From assembly GCA_023391315.1 (NCBI GenBank), contig JAEWBD010000044.1, positions 1-8,697 of the forward strand: a stretch of 8,697 nt of DNA, read 5' to 3'. Both the position numbers and the translations under genes were made by a program. Positions 5,503 through 8,697 of this stretch are shown here, piece by piece (position 1 is the stretch's first letter; each line of letters begins with the position of its first letter). The stretch is from Bacteroidota bacterium. Lineage in GTDB: Bacteria; Bacteroidota; Bacteroidia; Chitinophagales; Chitinophagaceae. The notes beneath the pieces are model-generated. The model searched no databases. It was not told the origin of the DNA and worked only from the letters and a program-made list of their open reading frames with translations.

Positions 5503-5692
5503 GTTAGTATCCTGTCAAAGAAGATCGCCTGTTAATCAGGATTTATTCAAAAAAACCTGGAATCAGAACTTTAAGGTTAAGGATGGGCATTGTTATGCGC
5601 TGACCGTTTTAGCAGGTCAAAAAATACTATTTGTAAAAATTTTTATACAAGTCAAATATCTATTCACTATAAAAGCACTAAATCGATTGCTT

Positions 5693-8600
5693 ATGTTACA
5701 AAAAACAACTAACCGCCTGTCTATGGTGAAATGCCCTGCATTTTTACTGGCACTTTTATTTTTTAGTACCGGGTTATTTGCCCAAAAGAGAATTACGGTA
5801 AAAGGAATAGTAATCTCAGATAGTGCTGTAGCCTTATCAAATGTTTCCGTTACAGTAAAGGGTTCAGCCGGAGGAACTATGACGGATGAAAAGGGCGCTT
5901 TTCAAGTCAATACTGTTGAAGGTGCTACTCTAATATTTTCATCAGTTGGTTACCAGGAAAAACAAATGGTTATTAAGAATGATAATCAGGACTTGAAAAT
6001 AGTTCTTAGCACATCTGACGGAGCTTTAAACGATGTTGTAGTTGTGGGCTATGGTACCCGAAAGAAAGCTACATTAACCGGCGCAATAGTAACCGCGAAA
6101 GGCGATGAAATAGCAACTTCTCCGGCTGGCAATGTATCAAATTCATTAGCCGGAAGATTGCCAGGCCTGGTTGTTATAACACGTACCGGAGAGCCGGGCA
6201 ATGATGGCTCAACACTTAGAATAAGAGGTGTAAATACGCTTGGCGATAACTCTCCACTTGTAGTTGTTGATGGCATTGCCGGTCGTAATTTGGAGAGAAT
6301 AGATCCGGCTACAATAGAATCGGTTACCGTGTTAAAAGATGCTTCTGCAGCAATATATGGCGCACAGGCTGCCAACGGCGTTATCCTTGTTACCACCAAA
6401 CGCGGCACAACTGGTAAGCCAACCGTTCAGCTATCCTTAAACCAGGGCTGGAACACGCCAACTGTTCTGCCTGAAATGGTAGATGCACCAACTTATGCAA
6501 CCATACAAAATGAAATTTCCAAGGCTTATCATCCAAACGATCCTTTACCCTATTCAGATGAAGACATTCAGAAATATAAAGATGGTTCTGATCCATGGGG
6601 TCACCCAAATACCGATTGGTTTAAAGAAACAATTAAAAAGAATGCTCCGCAGCGCTATGGAAGCTTAACAGTTTCGGGAGGTTCTGAAGCAATAAAATAT
6701 TTTATTGCTTTAGGTTCAAACTACCAGGATGGTATGTATAAAGATGGAGCGGTAAATTATTATCAGACTAATTTTCAAAGCAATATTGATGCAAAGATAT
6801 CCAACGATATTCAGCTGAGCTTTAATGTTACCGGCCGCCAGGAAACCAGGAACTATCCTGGCGGCGGGCCAAACGGCGGAAGCGCTGATCAGGCACAAAA
6901 TATATTTTGGGCTTTAAATCGGGCTTTCCCTATCTGGCCTGCAAAATGGCCGAATGGTTTGCCCGGGCCTGCTATTGAGTACGGAGCTAATCCTGTAGTG
7001 CTGGTTACCGATGCCACAGGATATACAAAACAAAAAGATTATACTTTACAGAGTAACGTAAGGCTTGTTGTAAATATACCCTGGATTAAAGGGCTATCAT
7101 TTACCGGCAATGCAGCATTTGATAAACTAATTATCAACTACAAACAATTTAGAAAACCCTGGTACCTGTACACCTGGGATAAAGTTTCTTTAGATGCTGA
7201 TGGCCAGCCACTTCTTTTAGCTGCTAAGAGTGGAAACACTGACCCAAGCTTGCGCCAAAGCCAGAACGACAATCAAAACGTTACGCTAAACGCTCTTATA
7301 AACTATGATCGCGTTTTTAATAAGCATGATATAAAGCTGCTTGTTGGTGCAGAAAATATTGCCGGAGATTATTCAACTTTCTGGGCTTACAGAAGATATT
7401 ACTCAAGCGATCTTCTCGACGAGCTGGATCTTGGTGGCAATGCACAAAAGGATAATGGCGGCTCTTCAGGTAAAGCCCGCAGGCTGGATTATTTTGGAAG
7501 AGCAAGCTATGTTTATGATACTAAATACATGTTTGATTTTGTGTGGCGATATGATGGCTCTTACATTTTCGATCCTAATGGTAAACAGTTTGGCTTTTTC
7601 CCGGGCGTTTCGTTAGGCTACAGAATATCGAATGAAAATTTTTGGAAAGACAATATCTCTTTTATCAATGAATTTAAAATAAGGGGTTCATGGGGTCAAA
7701 CGGGTAATGACAGGATTGCGCCATATCAATATCTTACAACATACGGCTATAACGGAAGTTATATATTTAATCAAAGTATTTCCGAACAAACACTTGGTGC
7801 TTTACGCATTCCCAATGAAGGCGTTACCTGGGAAAAAGCCAACCAGTCAAACCTCGGCTTTGATGCGGCTTTACTAAACAACAAGCTGAACATGAGCGCC
7901 GATTATTTTTATAATCTCCGCACCAATATTCTTGCATATAGAAATGCTTCGGTGCCAGCTTCTGCCGGGTTAAGTTTACCACAGGAAAACATTGGTGAGG
8001 TTGTAAATAAAGGCTTTGAAGTACAGGTTGGTTATAATAGCAGTATCGGCAGTGATTTTAAATACCAGTTGTCGGCTAATTTGGCGTATGCAAATAACCA
8101 TATAAAGTTTTGGGATGAAACGCCTGGCGTACCGGACTATCAAAGATCAACCGGTAAGCAAATGAATGCGCAAATGTACTACCAGGCAATGGGAGTATTT
8201 GTTGATCAGAAAGCGGTTGATGATTATCCCCACATGGATGGAGCACGCCCCGGCGACATAAGATTTAAAGATGTAAACGGTGATGGTAAAATAGATGGTT
8301 TAGATTTGGTGAGGAGCGATAAGACTTCTATACCAACATTAACCGGCGGCTTTAGTATCCAGGCTCAATACAAAGACTGGTATGTAAGTATATTATTCCA
8401 GGGTGCCGCAGGCGCTGAAAGAGCCTATACCACTTTTTCGGGCGGCCCCGGCGTTGGCAACTTCATGTATAACCTCGTTAAAGACCGGTGGACGCCGGAA
8501 CATCCAAGTTCAGAAAACCCTAGGGCATGGGAACGTGGCGGCGCATACTGGATGACAGACGGACTGCCAAACAACACTTATTTTGTTAGAAGCAGTGATT

Positions 8601-8697
8601 ATTTAAGATTGAAGACTTTTGAACTCGGTTATTATCTTCCTTCTAAACTGCTTCATAAAATAGGCATGCAATCACTAAGAGTATATGCAAGCGGCCT
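5693..8697 (+). CDS. SusC/RagA-family TonB-linked outer membrane transporter (3' end outside window)
   Basis: The frame stays open from the ATG at 5693 to the right edge, about 1001 codons; the last few dozen residues are missing. A signal peptide spans residues 1-30 (hydrophobic core FLLALLFFSTGLFA, cleavage before QK). A carboxypeptidase-like regulatory domain follows (about 33-108: ITVKGIVISDSAVALSNVSVTVKG, then GYQEKQM). Next are the TonB box region NDVVVVGYGTRKK (about 113-125) and the plug domain (about 126-235), with the family motifs SPLVVVDG and VLKDASAAIYGAQAANGVILVTTKRG. The remainder is the 22-strand barrel. SusC proteins import oligosaccharides or peptides across the outer membrane with a SusD lipoprotein lid, powered by TonB; a susD gene is expected just downstream, outside the window. 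There is no STN domain between the signal peptide and the regulatory domain, so direct anti-sigma signalling is not expected. Residues 860-871, DVNGDGKIDGLD, form an EF-hand-like loop common in this family. M11 (5723) is an alternative start. The substrate is not predictable. Confidence 0.94.
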   Translation, partial: MLQKTTNRLSMVKCPAFLLALLFFSTGLFAQKRITVKGIVISDSAVALSNVSVTVKGSAGGTMTDEKGAFQVNTVEGATLIFSSVGYQEKQMVIKNDNQDLKIVLSTSDGALNDVVVVGYGTRKKATLTGAIVTAKGDEIATSPAGNVSNSLAGRLPGLVVITRTGEPGNDGSTLRIRGVNTLGDNSPLVVVDGIAGRNLERIDPATIESVTVLKDASAAIYGAQAANGVILVTTKRGTTGKPTVQLSLNQGWNTPTVLPEMVDAPTYATIQNEISKAYHPNDPLPYSDEDIQKYKDGSDPWGHPNTDWFKETIKKNAPQRYGSLTVSGGSEAIKYFIALGSNYQDGMYKDGAVNYYQTNFQSNIDAKISNDIQLSFNVTGRQETRNYPGGGPNGGSADQAQNIFWALNRAFPIWPAKWPNGLPGPAIEYGANPVVLVTDATGYTKQKDYTLQSNVRLVVNIPWIKGLSFTGNAAFDKLIINYKQFRKPWYLYTWDKVSLDADGQPLLLAAKSGNTDPSLRQSQNDNQNVTLNALINYDRVFNKHDIKLLVGAENIAGDYSTFWAYRRYYSSDLLDELDLGGNAQKDNGGSSGKARRLDYFGRASYVYDTKYMFDFVWRYDGSYIFDPNGKQFGFFPGVSLGYRISNENFWKDNISFINEFKIRGSWGQTGNDRIAPYQYLTTYGYNGSYIFNQSISEQTLGALRIPNEGVTWEKANQSNLGFDAALLNNKLNMSADYFYNLRTNILAYRNASVPASAGLSLPQENIGEVVNKGFEVQVGYNSSIGSDFKYQLSANLAYANNHIKFWDETPGVPDYQRSTGKQMNAQMYYQAMGVFVDQKAVDDYPHMDGARPGDIRFKDVNGDGKIDGLDLVRSDKTSIPTLTGGFSIQAQYKDWYVSILFQGAAGAERAYTTFSGGPGVGNFMYNLVKDRWTPEHPSSENPRAWERGGAYWMTDGLPNNTYFVRSSDYLRLKTFELGYYLPSKLLHKIGMQSLRVYASG

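Larger units (their letters stand above)
5298..5692. promoter_or_regulatory. Divergent araC-like / susC-like regulatory region
   Basis: This 395-base AT-rich region should hold both promoters. Exact GTCAAA occurs at 5304, 5382, 5514, 5616 and 5651 on the plus strand and as TTTTGAC at 5461-5467 on the minus strand, far more than chance would give. It also contains three perfect or one-base-gapped palindromes (5312-5321, 5445-5454, 5490-5502) and an AT-rich near-palindrome at 5631-5650. No exact TAnnTTTG -7 element with a properly spaced TTG was found; TACTATTTG at 5625-5633 has the right letters with one extra spacer base. There is no gene in this region. Confidence 0.6.

Noticed and set aside
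5625..5633. TACTATTTG as a Bacteroidota -7 promoter element for the SusC-like gene
   Set aside because: One extra base lies between TA and TTTG, and the nearest TTG upstream (5590-5592) is too far away, so I cannot call it as a promoter.
6049..6408. Long minus-strand open frames inside the SusC-like gene (also 6390-6608, 6716-6898, 7317-7505)
   Set aside because: They are opposite-strand shadows of a continuous, motif-rich SusC reading frame and show no recognisable protein features.
7341..7616. A plus-strand 91-codon frame within the SusC-like gene, and 6483-6668
   Set aside because: They are out-of-frame readings of the transporter, which continues unbroken through both stretches.

Overview
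The window looks like a chromosomal segment of a Bacteroidota bacterium, plausibly a Sphingobacteriales or Chitinophagales soil or freshwater type. The evidence is a SusC/RagA-type TonB-dependent transporter with a carboxypeptidase-like N-terminal domain, a divergent AraC-family regulator of the kind that controls polysaccharide or sugar utilisation loci, a Bacteroidota-type MobC/relaxase pair, AT-rich intergenic DNA, and starts without Shine-Dalgarno sequences. The genus cannot be fixed from the sequence alone.

Layout. (1) 2-235: the last 77 codons of an unrecognised, probably exported beta-rich protein. (2) 253-609, minus strand: the C-terminal remnant of a Fic/DOC protein that keeps the HPFTDGNKR motif but has lost its N-terminal part. 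(3) 610-855: noncoding DNA with three 10-bp-phased TCAAA repeats, an inverted copy of the first, and a 10-bp perfect palindrome. (4) 856-4175: five plus-strand genes forming a mobilisation module: excisionase/HTH protein, Toprim primase-like protein, a strong hairpin, MobC, relaxase, and a small coiled-coil protein with a C-terminal membrane anchor. (5) 4176-4403: noncoding. (6) 4404-5297, minus strand: AraC-family regulator. (7) 5298-5692: divergent regulatory region rich in GTCAAA motifs and palindromes. (8) 5693 to the window end: a SusC-like transporter, open at the right edge.

How the parts work together. The central cassette resembles the transfer part of a small mobilisable (non-self-transmissible) element. 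The HTH protein would control or assist excision or expression, the Toprim protein would serve replication of the transferred strand, and MobC plus the relaxase would nick and pilot the DNA with the help of another element's conjugation machinery. No integrase is visible, so the element is either incomplete, uses an enzyme encoded elsewhere, or is a decayed relic. The right part is the start of a nutrient-uptake locus. The AraC protein has a cupin-like sensor domain and probably regulates itself and the transporter from the shared 395-bp intergenic region. The transporter lacks the N-terminal STN domain used in sigma/anti-sigma signalling, which agrees with control by the neighbouring AraC protein.

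Most novel-looking signals: the array of GTCAAA sites, including a pair spaced exactly 21 bp beside the regulator start; two related AAACAT(T)GTTT palindromes in the same region; the phased repeats ahead of the mobilisation cassette; and a seven-codon minicistron that bridges the relaxase and the membrane-anchored gene through start/stop overlaps. I did not find clear evidence of a wholly new defence or metabolic system.
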